Assembly (NCBI RefSeq): GCF_000152845.1
Contig: NZ_CH902584.1
Location: 3,079,562-3,143,561 of the forward strand
DNA length: 64,000 nt
Reading direction: 5' to 3'
Source: Roseovarius sp. 217
GTDB taxonomy: Bacteria > Pseudomonadota > Alphaproteobacteria > Rhodobacterales > Rhodobacteraceae
This document shows positions 35,585 to 44,510 of this stretch, piece by piece. Every line of letters begins with the position of its first letter. Position 1 is the stretch's first letter. The notes below the pieces were generated by a model, which had not been told where the DNA came from, made no database searches, and saw nothing but the letters and a program-made list of their open reading frames with translations. A program made the position numbers and the translations under genes.

Positions 35585-36025
35585 ATGAGCACAGCCCTTG
35601 AGGATATCGGCGGCGAAGACCGTCTGCGGGATCTGGTTGGGTCGTTTTACGACCGGATGGAGCATGATCCGGCGGTCTATCCGCTGCATCGCCTGCATTT
35701 TCGCGGGCATGGGTTGGAGCATACGCGCCAGACGCAGTTTGAATTCCTGTCGGGGTTTCTGGGCGGGCGCGCCTATTACCGGGAGCGGTTCGGGCATATG
35801 GACCTGCGCGAAATTCATGCGCATGTGCCGATCCGACAGGCGGATGTGAGCATGTGGCTCGAGACCTTTGATGCAGCGCTGCGCGATGAGGGGATGGAGG
35901 GGCCTGTGGTGGAGCGGTTTCGCGCCACGCTGGATCGGGCGGCGCATATGCTGATCAACGCGGTGCCGGATTGGCGTGAGGAGGCGGATCGGATGGGGCA
36001 GGGGTGCCCGGTGTCGGAGGGCTGA
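35585..36025 (+). CDS. Truncated haemoglobin (group II-like)
   Basis: A 146-residue haem globin of the 2-on-2 family. The B10 tyrosine is Tyr22 (SFYDRM), the proximal histidine is His78 in LREIHAHVPI, the conserved G8 tryptophan is Trp91, and the glycine pair GG (60-61) precedes the F helix. The ATG at 35585 follows GAAGG; an upstream in-frame GTG (35576) is possible. It begins 45 bases after tdm and is probably co-transcribed. Group II globins bind O2, NO or sulfide. A role in supplying O2 to, or protecting, the oxygen-dependent amine enzymes is inference. Confidence 0.88.
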   Translation: MSTALEDIGGEDRLRDLVGSFYDRMEHDPAVYPLHRLHFRGHGLEHTRQTQFEFLSGFLGGRAYYRERFGHMDLREIHAHVPIRQADVSMWLETFDAALRDEGMEGPVVERFRATLDRAAHMLINAVPDWREEADRMGQGCPVSEG

Positions 36026-36048
36026 GGGACGCGTGGCTAAGTTGTGAG

Positions 36049-36260
36049 CCGCGCGGTCGCTGGGCCGGGGACTAGCGAAGCAACGGTGCCATCTGGCACT
36101 TTATGCCAGCAACGTCTGTCTAACTTGACAGTATGGTGTTTCATCTCGAAATCGCTAGGCCGTCACGCCAAAGGCGTGCCGATGTAAAGCGGCGCACCTT
36201 CGGTGCGACGGACGGCCCAGCGATCCGCGCGGCGGCGCTTCGCGCCTTGTTCCGCGCGGG
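36049..36260 (-). repeat. MITE-like repeat, copy 2 (inverted)
   Basis: Reverse-complement copy of the repeats at 21512 and 46617. Terminal inverted repeats are at 36049-36067 and 36213-36232 (CGGCCCAGCGATCCGCGCGG). It includes the CGCACC-TTC-GGTGCG and ACGCC-AAA-GGCGT hairpins, as in copy 1. It fills most of the 350-base gap between the haemoglobin gene and gmaS, where no gene is seen. Confidence 0.85.
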
Positions 36261-36318
36261 GCGATTGGGCAAACGTTCGTTAAAAAGGCATTTGCGCGCC
36301 GCCCTTACAGCCCTCAAA

Positions 36319-36349
36319 CAAAAAGCCCACGCGATCCCTCGCGCGGGCC
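36319..36349 (-). terminator. Rho-independent terminator of the mgs/gmaS operon
   Basis: On the minus strand GCCCGCGCG, a 6-base loop, CGCGTGGGC (one G-T pair) and TTTTTG. It lies 25 bases after the gmaS stop. Confidence 0.85.
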
Positions 36350-36373
36350 ATTTGTCCGGTATTATGCACCGGC

Positions 36374-37702
36374 TCAGATATCGAGCGTGTTGTCGCGTTC
36401 CCATTTGGTGAAATGGCTGACAAAGGAATTCCATTCCTGACGCTTGAGCTTGAGATAGGCGGCGGAGAAATCCTCGCCCATGGTCGCCTTGAGCTCTTTG
36501 TCCTTGTCATATTCGCGCAGCGCGTCGAGCATGTTCAGTGGCAGCTTGGGAGCGCCGCGCACCTTGTGACCGTCGGCATACATGTCGATGTCGTGACGCT
36601 TGCCCGGATCGGCCTTGGAGCGGATGCCCGAGAGGCCCGCCGCGATGATCACCGCCTGCAAGAGATAGGGGTTGACCGCGCCATCGGGCAGGCGCAGCTC
36701 GAACCGACCGGGGCCGGGGACGCGCACCATATGGGTGCGGTTGTTGCCGGTCCATGTGACCGAATTTGGCGCCCAAGTGGCCCCCGAAATGGTGCGGGGC
36801 GCGTTGATGCGCTTGTAGCTGTTGACGGTCGGGTTGGTGATCGCGGCCAAGGCGCTGGCGTGTTTCATGATGCCGCCAAGGAAATGCTTGCCGCGCTCCG
36901 ACAGGCCCACTTCGCCGGTCTGGCCTTCGCCTTTGCCCGCGAAGACGTTGTTTTTGGCCTTTTTGCCCGGACCATCCCAGACTGAGATATGCGCATGACA
37001 GCCGTTGCCGGTCATGCCCTCGATCGGTTTGGGCATGAAAGTGGCGCGGAAGCCGTGCTTTTCGGCGACGGATTTGGTCATGAACTTGAAGAAGGAATGT
37101 TTGTCAGCCGTGTCCAGCGCGTCGTCATATTTCCAGTTCATTTCGAACTGGCCATTAGCGTCCTCGTGGTCGTTCTGGTAAGGTTCCCAACCCAGTTCGA
37201 GCATGTAGTCGCAAATCTCGCGCACGACGTCATAGCGGCGCATCACCGCCTGTTGGTCATAGCAGGGTTTGCCGCTGGTATCGAACGGATCGCTGATCTG
37301 ATCGCCCTCGGGGGTCAGAAGGAAGAATTCGGCCTCGATGCCGGTCTTGACATACATCCCCTCGGCGGCGGCCTCTCCGATCAGGCGGCGCAGCACGTTG
37401 CGGGGGGCTTGGGGCAGGTCTTTGCCATCCATCACGCAATTGGCGGCGACCCAGGCGACATCGCGTTGCCAAGGCAGTTGGATGACCGACGCAGGGTCCG
37501 GCACGGCCAGCATGTCGGGATGCGCCGGGGTGAGATCAAGCCAGGTGGCAAAGCCTGCGAAACCGGCACCGTCCTCTTGCATGTCGGCGATTGCCTCTGC
37601 CGGCACCAGCTTGGCGCGCTGTCCACCGAACAGGTCGGTGTAGGAAATCATGAAGTATTTTACGCCCTTGTCCTTGGCAAATTTCGCCAGATCACTGGTC
37701 AT
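36374..37702 (-). CDS. gmaS: Gamma-glutamylmethylamide synthetase GmaS
   Basis: A 442-residue member of the glutamine synthetase family that ligates methylamine to glutamate with ATP. The Glu-rich metal/ATP motif is KTGIEAEFFLLTPEG, the substrate segment NDHEDANGQFEMNWKYDDAL, the HAHIS strand NGCHAHISVW, and the ATP-phosphate segment KRINAPRTISGATWAPNS. The ATG at 37702 is preferred because AGGGA lies upstream; a start 7 codons earlier (37723) has no ribosome site. It follows mgsC by 69 bases in the same operon as mgsABC and uses the methylamine made by DmmDABC. Confidence 0.95.
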   Translation of the reverse strand: MTSDLAKFAKDKGVKYFMISYTDLFGGQRAKLVPAEAIADMQEDGAGFAGFATWLDLTPAHPDMLAVPDPASVIQLPWQRDVAWVAANCVMDGKDLPQAPRNVLRRLIGEAAAEGMYVKTGIEAEFFLLTPEGDQISDPFDTSGKPCYDQQAVMRRYDVVREICDYMLELGWEPYQNDHEDANGQFEMNWKYDDALDTADKHSFFKFMTKSVAEKHGFRATFMPKPIEGMTGNGCHAHISVWDGPGKKAKNNVFAGKGEGQTGEVGLSERGKHFLGGIMKHASALAAITNPTVNSYKRINAPRTISGATWAPNSVTWTGNNRTHMVRVPGPGRFELRLPDGAVNPYLLQAVIIAAGLSGIRSKADPGKRHDIDMYADGHKVRGAPKLPLNMLDALREYDKDKELKATMGEDFSAAYLKLKRQEWNSFVSHFTKWERDNTLDI

Positions 37703-37771
37703 TTTTTCAGTCCCTGTTGTCATGTGTTGTAAGAGAGGGGCGTGGCCGATATGGCCACGCCGGATCGGGGA

Positions 37772-39115
37772 TCAGAAGCTGGTGCCGGGTTTGCCGGGCC
37801 ACCAATCGGTGCCTGCGAGCGGAACGCGGGCCATGGCGGCGGCCTCCATCGTCACGGCGCAGAGATCCTCTGGCTCGAGATTGTGCAGGTGGCTCTTGCC
37901 GCAGGCGCGCGCGATGGTCTGGGCCTCGAGCGTCATGACCTTGAGGTAGTTGTTGAGGCGGCGCCCCCCTTCGATGGGGTCAAACCGCTTCATCAACTCA
38001 GGGTCTTGGGTGGTGATGCCGGCGGGGTCTTTGCCCTCGTGCCAGTCGTCATAGGCCCCGGCGGTGGTGCCCAGTTTGTTATACTCGGCCTCCCACTTGG
38101 GGTCATTGTCGCCCAATGCGATCAGGGCGGCGGTGCCGATGGCGACCGCATCCGCGCCAAGCGCCATGCATTTGGCCACGTCGGCCCCGGTGCGGATGCC
38201 GCCCGAAACGATGAGTTGCACCTGGCGGTGCATGCCCAGATCCTGAAGCGCGCGGACGGCCTCGCGGATACAGGCGAGGATGGGCTGGCCCACATGTTCG
38301 ATGAACACGTCCTGCGTGGCTGCTGTGCCGCCTTGCATCCCGTCGAGCACGACCACATCGGCCCCCGCCTTGACCGCCAGCGTGGTGTCGAAATAGGGGC
38401 GCGCGCCACCGATCTTGATATAGATCGGCACTTTCCATGCGGTGATTTCGCGCAGTTCCAGCAGTTTGATTTCCAGATCGTCGGGGCCGGTCCAGTCCGG
38501 GTGACGGCAAGCCGAGCGCTGGTCGATGCCCTTGGGCAGGTTGCGCATCTTGGCCACGCGGTCCGAGATTTTCTGACCCAAGAGCATGCCGCCGCCGCCG
38601 GGTTTGGCCCCTTGGCCCACGACCACTTCGATCGCATCGGCGCGGCGCAGGTCATCTGGGTTCATGCCATAGCGGGAGGGCAGGTATTGATAGACCAGTT
38701 TCTTGGAATGGCCGCGTTCCTCGGGCGTCATGCCGCCGTCGCCGGTGGTGGTCGAGGTGCCAGCCAGCGTGGCACCGCGCCCCAGAGCCTCTTTGGCGGG
38801 GCCGGAAAGTGCGCCAAAGCTCATGCCTGCGATGGTGATCGGGATGTCGAGTTGGATAGGGTTCTTGGCGTAGCGGGTGCCGAGGGTCACCGAGGTGTCG
38901 CAGCGTTCGCGGTAGCCTTCGAGCGGGTAGCGCGAGATCGACGCGCCCAAGAACAGCAGGTCGTCGAAATGCGGCACCTTGCGTTTGGCTCCGCCACCGC
39001 GAATGTCATAGATGCCGGTGGCTGCCGCGCGGCGGATTTCGGCGTTGATCGACTGCGTGAAGGTCGCCGATTGGATCGGCTGGGTGCGCGGAGCGCCGTG
39101 GGTCTCGTCTTTCAT
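37772..39115 (-). CDS. mgsC: N-methylglutamate synthase subunit C (FMN-binding glutamate synthase-type)
   Basis: A 447-residue protein equivalent to the FMN and 3Fe-4S region of glutamate synthase. It carries ITIAGMSFGALSGPAKEALG, TSTTTGDGGM, KPGGGGMLLGQKIS and a phosphate-binding VSGGIRTGADVAKCMALGAD. Together with MgsA and MgsB it converts gamma-glutamylmethylamide and 2-oxoglutarate to N-methylglutamate and glutamate. The gene lies 11 bases downstream of mgsB. Confidence 0.94.
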   Translation of the reverse strand: MKDETHGAPRTQPIQSATFTQSINAEIRRAAATGIYDIRGGGAKRKVPHFDDLLFLGASISRYPLEGYRERCDTSVTLGTRYAKNPIQLDIPITIAGMSFGALSGPAKEALGRGATLAGTSTTTGDGGMTPEERGHSKKLVYQYLPSRYGMNPDDLRRADAIEVVVGQGAKPGGGGMLLGQKISDRVAKMRNLPKGIDQRSACRHPDWTGPDDLEIKLLELREITAWKVPIYIKIGGARPYFDTTLAVKAGADVVVLDGMQGGTAATQDVFIEHVGQPILACIREAVRALQDLGMHRQVQLIVSGGIRTGADVAKCMALGADAVAIGTAALIALGDNDPKWEAEYNKLGTTAGAYDDWHEGKDPAGITTQDPELMKRFDPIEGGRRLNNYLKVMTLEAQTIARACGKSHLHNLEPEDLCAVTMEAAAMARVPLAGTDWWPGKPGTSF

Positions 39116-39126
39116 GGTCTGAGCCC

Positions 39127-39804
39127 TCAGTATGCGTTGTCAGGTTTGAAGTTGTAAAGTTGGCGGGCAGAGCCGTAGCGCTTGAACTCTTCCGGGCGGG
39201 CGTCACAGCCACCACGTTCCAGCAAATCGGCCAGAATTTCCAGATGTTCGGGACGCATTTCCTTTTCGATGCAATCGGCACCAAGGGATTTCACAGAGCC
39301 GCGCACGAAGAGACGCGCCTCGTAGAGGCTATCGCCCAACGCGTCACCGGCATTGCCGCAGACAACCAGATTGCCCGATTGCGCCATGAAGGCGGACATA
39401 TGGCCGATGTTGCCATGTACGATGATGTCGATGCCCTTCATCGAGATGCCGCAGCGCGACGAGGCATTGCCCTTGATGATCAGCGTGCCGCCATTGCCGG
39501 TGGCACCGGCGTATTGGCTGGCGTCGCCTTCGACGATCACGGTGCCACTCATCATGTTTTCGGCCACGCCCGGACCGGCGGAGCCATGCACATGCACGGT
39601 GGCCTGTTTGTTCATGCCGGCGCAGTAATAGCCGGTCGAGCCTTTGACATGCACCTCGATGGGGGCATCAAGACCGACGGCGATGGCATGGCTGCCGCGT
39701 GGGTTGACGACATCCCAGCTGGTTTGGTTGGTTTCGGCGGCCTGCGCCTGCAGGGTCGCGTTGAGGCTGCGCAGCCCTTCGGCTGCTAGGTCAAATGTCT
39801 GCAT
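39127..39804 (-). CDS. mgsB: N-methylglutamate synthase subunit B (GXGXG domain)
   Basis: A 225-residue beta-helix protein equivalent to the C-terminal GXGXG domain of glutamate synthase. It shows repeating G-x-x-G rungs (for example KGSTGYYCAGMNKQATVHVH and GNASSRCGISMKGIDIIVHG). It probably has a structural and domain-coupling role in the MgsABC complex. The ATG at 39804 lies 2 bases after the mgsA stop with a GGAAG site inside the mgsA end. Confidence 0.93.
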   Translation of the reverse strand: MQTFDLAAEGLRSLNATLQAQAAETNQTSWDVVNPRGSHAIAVGLDAPIEVHVKGSTGYYCAGMNKQATVHVHGSAGPGVAENMMSGTVIVEGDASQYAGATGNGGTLIIKGNASSRCGISMKGIDIIVHGNIGHMSAFMAQSGNLVVCGNAGDALGDSLYEARLFVRGSVKSLGADCIEKEMRPEHLEILADLLERGGCDARPEEFKRYGSARQLYNFKPDNAY

Positions 39805-39806
39805 GT

Positions 39807-40703
39807 TCAGTGCTTCCAAAAATAGACGGTTGCGGGCTCGGGTTCCCAGACGCGGGCCTCTTCGATGCCGGGCAGGTTCACAAGCGCGCGATATTCGCTG
39901 CCAAAGGCCACATATTGATCGGTTTCGGCCATAACAGCGGGTTTGCAGGCGATGGGATCGCGGACCACGCCAAAGCCATCCTCGGTGCCGACGACGAAGG
40001 TGAAGAACCCGTCGAGATCCACCAGCGAGCTTTCCAGCGCCTCACCCAAGGTCGCGCCTTCGCGCATTTTCCAGGTGAGATAGGCGGCGGCCACTTCGGT
40101 ATCGTTCTGCGTTTCGATCCGCACGCCTTCGCGCAGCAGCTTGCGGCGCAGGGAGTTGTGATTGGAGAGCGAGCCGTTGTGCACGAGGCACTGGTCAGCG
40201 CCGGTGTTGAACGGGTGCGCGCCCATGGTGGTGACGGCCGATTCTGTGGCCATACGGGTGTGACCGATGCCGTGGCTGCCGCTCATCGAAGAGATGTCGA
40301 AGCGGGCGGCGACGTCCTTGGGCAGGCCGACTTCCTTGTAAATCTCGATGCTCTCACCTGCGGACATGACACGCACGCCGGGGGCGATGCGTTCAAGCGC
40401 CGCACGCGTTTCGGCGGCCTTGTCGGCGGGGAAATCCAGCACCGCATGAGTATCTTTGCGGGTAAGCGTGACCGGCGCGCCTATTTCGGACGCGAGGCGG
40501 TCTGCCAGCCCGTCAAAATCCTTGGCTGCTGCATCCGATTGAACGGTCAGCTTGCTGTGACCCGATTGCGCCGCGCCATAGATGGCAATCCCCGCACTAT
40601 CGGGACCACGGTCCGTCATGGTGATCAGCATATCCGTCAGCATGCTGCCAAGCTGGGGTTCAAGTGCTTTGTCTTTCAGAAAAAGTCCGACAATCCCGCA
40701 CAT
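39807..40703 (-). CDS. mgsA: N-methylglutamate synthase subunit A (class II glutamine amidotransferase)
   Basis: A 298-residue Ntn-type amidotransferase. The start MCGIVGLF places the catalytic cysteine at position 2, as in GltB and PurF, and fixes the start at 40703. Further motifs are SGSHGIGHTRMATES and HPFNTGADQCLVHNGSLSN. It should release methylamine from gamma-glutamylmethylamide for transfer. It is the first gene of mgsABC-gmaS; its upstream region is shared with the end of the amt operon. Confidence 0.94.
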   Translation of the reverse strand: MCGIVGLFLKDKALEPQLGSMLTDMLITMTDRGPDSAGIAIYGAAQSGHSKLTVQSDAAAKDFDGLADRLASEIGAPVTLTRKDTHAVLDFPADKAAETRAALERIAPGVRVMSAGESIEIYKEVGLPKDVAARFDISSMSGSHGIGHTRMATESAVTTMGAHPFNTGADQCLVHNGSLSNHNSLRRKLLREGVRIETQNDTEVAAAYLTWKMREGATLGEALESSLVDLDGFFTFVVGTEDGFGVVRDPIACKPAVMAETDQYVAFGSEYRALVNLPGIEEARVWEPEPATVYFWKH

Positions 40704-40811
40704 TCGCGTTTGCTCCACTTTGTGATTCTGCCCCGTAGGGTTTCCTAAGTCCGAAGCTAGCATCGGGCTGTAGGTACTGCAACTGAAATGAATAAAAGTT
40801 TCCTACAAGTA

Positions 40812-40842
40812 ATTTGCGCGAACCACAAAGGCCCGCGCAAAT
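40812..40842 (-). terminator. Hairpin after the amt operon
   Basis: A perfect 9-bp inverted repeat (ATTTGCGCG and CGCGCAAAT) with a 13-base loop, just beyond the last gene of the amt operon. There is no T-run, so termination may be weak. It could instead be a regulator site ahead of mgsA. Confidence 0.5.
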
Positions 40843-40851
40843 TTGATCATC

Positions 40852-41067
40852 TCAGTAGCGGTCGAGATGTTTGCGGACCTTTTCGGGGTCGCCCATCTTG
40901 CGTGCCTGTTCCAGGTGCTCGCCCTCGCGGACGAACTGGATGCGGTGCCATGCAAGCCAGAAGATCACGCCGACCACAGTCATCGGGATTTCCCAACCCT
41001 GAAAGGGGTAGATAGCCCCGACATCGGCCAGATCAACGGCCCATGATTCGTATCCGATTGTAGACAT
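40852..41067 (-). CDS. Small membrane protein downstream of amt
   Basis: A 71-residue protein with one membrane helix (about 26-43, PMTVVGVIFWLAWHRIQF) and a charged C-terminal tail (EGEHLEQARKMGDPEKVRKH). It starts 11 bases after the amt stop, so it is made with the transporter. No family recognised. It may be an accessory or regulatory subunit of this Amt. Confidence 0.75.
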   Translation of the reverse strand: MSTIGYESWAVDLADVGAIYPFQGWEIPMTVVGVIFWLAWHRIQFVREGEHLEQARKMGDPEKVRKHLDRY

Positions 41068-41078
41068 GTGCCTTTTCC

Positions 41079-42452
41079 TTATTCTGCGGGGGTTGCTTTG
41101 GCCGAGAGATAGGCCTTGTCGGCCTCGATCACCTTAACGATCGCGTCCTCATAGGCATGGTGTTCTGCGTAATCGAGACCCTGCAATTCGACCTCAACCG
41201 GGATGCGGAGCACACCGGCGGCGGCCTGCATCTTGGCCACCACAAAGGCGGGTACGAAGCCCAGGACGAAGAACATGATCACCGCGCCAAGAGTATTGCC
41301 CAGCGGATTGATCGTGGCGTAGTCCTCGAACGGTGAGGACGGTGCGCCCCAGAGAATGAAGCCCGCAAGGATAAGCCCGACGACGCCGGAATAGCCATGT
41401 ACGGCGACCGCGCCCACAGCATCATCCAGTTTGAACCGGCGCTCTACCCAGTAGTGCAGTTTGTAGACGATCACGACGCCGACCGCGCCCACCAGCATGG
41501 CCTGAATCGGGTGGTAGAGGTCATTGCCCGCAGACGCGGTGATGATCCCGGCGAGACCGCCCGAGAAAGTCCAGAAGGCATCGCCCTTGGACACCACATA
41601 GGCCGCCATCAGACCGCCCGACAGCGACATCAGGAAGTTGAAGGTAATGGCCGAGAGCGAGGTCGGCGCAAGGTAGATATTGGTCGCCGTCCAGGTGGTG
41701 CCGGTGATCTGGCCACCGATCACTTCGGGCGAGATGAGCGGCACGTTGCAGGCGGCATAGAAGCCCCAGAAGCCGGTATAGATCAGGAAAATCCCGATGG
41801 TGAGCATCCAGGGGTTATGGGGCGGGATGTCGCGCGGGGTGCCGTCGGCGGCGAATTTGCCGATCCGCGGCCCCAGAACCATGATCACGCCGAGTGCATA
41901 GCCGCCCGCGATGGCATGGATCACGCCCGAGGCGTAGGCATCGTGATAGCCAAGATATTTGACCATCCAGCCGCCGTAGTGCCAGCCCCATGCCGCGTCG
42001 ATGATCCACCAGACCGAGCCGATCAGCACCGCATGCACCCAAAGGGCAGAGGAGCGGATGCGTTCGATCACCGAGCCCGAAACGATCGAGGCCGCAGTCC
42101 AGGAGAACAGCAGGAACGCCGCCCAGAAGACGCCGGTGATACGGTCGTCGAGATTGGTGGCCATGGTCGGCGACCAGGGCAGATTGGCGCTGGCCATCTC
42201 ATGGTCAAGTCCGCCGAAGAAGGGGAACATTGGAAATGCCCAATAGATCCACCATCCGAAGAAGAAGAAGGTCACGGTGACCAATGGAATCACCATCACG
42301 TTTTTCATCAGCGTGTGCATGTGGTTGCGGCGGCGGCTTGCGCCCACCTCGTACATGCAAAAGCCGACATGGATTAAGAACATGAAGACGACCGTCACCC
42401 AATAATAGAATTCGGTGAAGATGGTCGTCAACGCATCAAGGTTGCCGTTCAT
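41079..42452 (-). CDS. amt: Ammonium/methylammonium transporter (Amt family)
   Basis: A 457-residue protein with about eleven membrane helices. The pore histidines are recognisable in ASGVIHAIAGGYALGV and in GAVAVHGYSGVVGLI, the twin-His arrangement of Amt proteins. It is divergent from classical AmtB: the usual DFAGG motif before the first histidine reads YASG. No glnK precedes it. Its place between mgsABC and dmmDABC suggests uptake or recapture of ammonium or methylated ammonium ions produced during amine breakdown; this is inference. Confidence 0.9.
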   Translation of the reverse strand: MNGNLDALTTIFTEFYYWVTVVFMFLIHVGFCMYEVGASRRRNHMHTLMKNVMVIPLVTVTFFFFGWWIYWAFPMFPFFGGLDHEMASANLPWSPTMATNLDDRITGVFWAAFLLFSWTAASIVSGSVIERIRSSALWVHAVLIGSVWWIIDAAWGWHYGGWMVKYLGYHDAYASGVIHAIAGGYALGVIMVLGPRIGKFAADGTPRDIPPHNPWMLTIGIFLIYTGFWGFYAACNVPLISPEVIGGQITGTTWTATNIYLAPTSLSAITFNFLMSLSGGLMAAYVVSKGDAFWTFSGGLAGIITASAGNDLYHPIQAMLVGAVGVVIVYKLHYWVERRFKLDDAVGAVAVHGYSGVVGLILAGFILWGAPSSPFEDYATINPLGNTLGAVIMFFVLGFVPAFVVAKMQAAAGVLRIPVEVELQGLDYAEHHAYEDAIVKVIEADKAYLSAKATPAE

Positions 42453-42604
42453 CGCACTCTCCCTGTTGTGCTGTGTGTTGTTTTATTGGTGGTGAAAACT
42501 TTTTCTTCTAAGGGAGGCAAAGATTTCGGTCGCTGTCAACAGGTTTGACTCGGATCGCTGATCAATTCTCTGGTCGCTCGAAATTCGGGCATGGATGGTG
42601 AGGA

Positions 42605-42621
42605 TATTCCCGTCAGGAAAA
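42605..42621. promoter_or_regulatory. TATTCC-N5-GGAAAA near-palindrome upstream of dmmD
   Basis: The site lies 79 bases upstream of the dmmD start in the divergent spacer with amt. A closely matching TTTTCC-N5-GGAAAA lies upstream of the XRE-cupin regulator gene at 47564-47580. Both may be operators of that regulator. Confidence 0.45.
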
Positions 42622-42700
42622 TAATCTGCATGAAAGTATTGATTTTTGCTACGATCTAGGTCTGAATATCGTCAAACATAACACCGATAGGGAACCTGCC

Positions 42701-43846
42701 ATGGCCATCATCTATAGAACTTCCGCGCTTGCACCGCGTCATACCGACATCGGGGGCGAGCTGACCGACTGGAACGGGATGGGAACCGCATGGTTCTATG
42801 ACCACACGGACGAACGCGCCGAGGCGGATTATCTCGCGGTGCGCACCAAGGCAGGTCTGATGGATGTGTCGGGACTCAAGAAGATACATCTGGTGGGGCC
42901 ACATGCGGCCGCCGTGATCGACCGTGCCACAACGCGCAATGTCGACAAGATCATGCCGGGACGCGCGGTCTATGCCTGCATGCTTAACGATGCCGGAAAA
43001 TTCCTCGACGATTGCGTGATCTACCGGCTCTCGGTCAATCACTGGATGGTGGTGCATGGCACCGGCACCGGCCACGAATCGCTGGCGATGGCGGCCTATG
43101 GCAAGAATGTCGCGATGATCTTTGACGACGATCTGCACGACATGTCGCTGCAAGGGCCGGTTGCGGTGGATTTCCTCGAAAAGCACGTGCCGGGGATACG
43201 CGATCTGGCCTATTTCGGCATATTGCAGACCAAGATTTTCGGTCTGCCGGTGATGATCTCGCGCACGGGCTATACGGGTGAGCGTGGGTATGAGATATTC
43301 TGTCAGGCGCGGCATGCCCCGCAAATCTGGGATCAAATTCTGGAGCAGGGCAAGGAGATGGGCATCAGGCCGGTGCAATTCTCGACGCTCGATCTGTTGC
43401 GGACCGAGAGCTATCTGTTGTTCTATCCGGGTGACAATTCCGAGACCTATCCGTTCAAAGACGACCTGTGTGGCGATAGCTTGTGGGAATTGGGTTTGGA
43501 TTTCACCGTGTCGCCCGGCAAGACCGGGTTCCGCGGATCAGAGAACCACTATGCGCTCGAGGGTCGCGAGCGGTTCAAGATCTATGGCGTGCGTTTGGAC
43601 GGCAAGAAGCCGGCCGATATGGGCGCGCCTTTGCTCAAGGATGGAGAGACGGTGGGCGTGGTCACATTTGGGATGAATTCCAATCTCAATGGGCATAATG
43701 TCGGCATCGCCCGCATGCCGGTCGATTGCGCTGTACCCGGCACCAAGATGAGCGTGCGGTATGCGGATGGCACCGAGGTTGCGTGTGTGGCCGAGGAAAT
43801 GCCGTTCTACGACAAGGACAAGGTGATCCGCGCGGCCAAGGGTTAA
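42701..43846 (+). CDS. dmmD: Dimethylamine monooxygenase-associated aminomethyltransferase DmmD (GcvT family)
   Basis: A 381-residue GcvT/DmdA-like folate-dependent protein. It has the folate-site segment ISRTGYTGERGYEIFC, a typical KAGLMDVSGLKKIHLVGPHA N-terminal domain, and a C-terminal GcvT barrel (GVRLDGKKPADMG, VGIARMPVDCA). It is the first gene of dmmDABC, whose products demethylate dimethylamine to methylamine. DmmD probably transfers the released C1 unit to tetrahydrofolate. It is divergent from amt. Confidence 0.92.
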   Translation: MAIIYRTSALAPRHTDIGGELTDWNGMGTAWFYDHTDERAEADYLAVRTKAGLMDVSGLKKIHLVGPHAAAVIDRATTRNVDKIMPGRAVYACMLNDAGKFLDDCVIYRLSVNHWMVVHGTGTGHESLAMAAYGKNVAMIFDDDLHDMSLQGPVAVDFLEKHVPGIRDLAYFGILQTKIFGLPVMISRTGYTGERGYEIFCQARHAPQIWDQILEQGKEMGIRPVQFSTLDLLRTESYLLFYPGDNSETYPFKDDLCGDSLWELGLDFTVSPGKTGFRGSENHYALEGRERFKIYGVRLDGKKPADMGAPLLKDGETVGVVTFGMNSNLNGHNVGIARMPVDCAVPGTKMSVRYADGTEVACVAEEMPFYDKDKVIRAAKG

Positions 43847-43850
43847 TCCC

Positions 43851-43874
43851 TTGGCCCTCGGGCCTTTGGGCCAA
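43851..43874 (+). other. Intra-operon hairpin between dmmD and dmmA
   Basis: TTGGCCC, 10 bases, GGGCCAA. It begins 4 bases after the dmmD stop. There is no T-run; it may stabilise the dmmD message or limit read-through. Confidence 0.45.
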
Positions 43875-43901
43875 AAGACGCGAAAGGGAGCAGACGCTAA
43901 G

Positions 43902-44510
43902 ATGTCGAAATTCCAGTTTCCGGAAAGTATCACCAGCCGCCCGGTCTATGGCACGCTGGCCCCGCGACCGGGCAAGGCGCACTTGATGATTGCCGATGCC
44001 GAGGGCGCCGAGGCGATTCTGGACTTGGCCGCGCATGAAGACGGTCTGATGGCCAAGACGCATATCATCTATATCCCCAAGGGGACTGGTGAGACTTATG
44101 TGGAGAAACTGCGCGCGCTCAAGCCTGCACAGTTCTACGTCGGTCCTAGCTATCCGGCCTCGGTTCAGCGTCTGCGACGGGTGCTGTCGGATGCGCATAT
44201 GGGGTTGCAGGTCTATCTTGCGGGAACCGAGGGGCTGATGGGGCAGGCGATGAACGAGGCGGTGACGGCGGGCATTCCGCATAGCGCCATTCAGACCGAG
44301 CATCGCGGCTCGACCGCGCGGCGGATGCAATGCGTGCATTGCAAGGGGATCACCGAGGATGTGACGACCGATCCCTTTGTCTGTTCGCATTGTGGGCTAA
44401 ACCTCTTTGTGCGCGATCACTATTCGCGCAGGCTGGCCGCGTTTCAGGGGGTGTGCATCGACGCGGAAGACCCCGGCAATGTCCCTCCCGCACAGGAGTT
44501 GTATTCATGA
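43902..44510 (+). CDS. dmmA: Dimethylamine monooxygenase subunit DmmA
   Basis: A 202-residue protein. The N-terminal domain (about 1-135) has an alpha/beta fold, and the C-terminal part carries two CxxC pairs, Cys144/Cys147 and Cys161/Cys164, in a rubredoxin- or zinc-ribbon-like arrangement. An extra Cys185 follows. This matches DmmA of characterised dmmDABC clusters and would bind a metal or mediate electron transfer between DmmB and DmmC. The ATG at 43902 follows AAAGGGAG. The stop overlaps dmmB by 4 bases. Confidence 0.88.
   Translation: MSKFQFPESITSRPVYGTLAPRPGKAHLMIADAEGAEAILDLAAHEDGLMAKTHIIYIPKGTGETYVEKLRALKPAQFYVGPSYPASVQRLRRVLSDAHMGLQVYLAGTEGLMGQAMNEAVTAGIPHSAIQTEHRGSTARRMQCVHCKGITEDVTTDPFVCSHCGLNLFVRDHYSRRLAAFQGVCIDAEDPGNVPPAQELYS

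Noticed and set aside
37742-39157. A 471-residue open frame antisense to mgsC
   Set aside because: Glycine/aspartate-rich without domains; it mirrors the mgsC coding sequence exactly.
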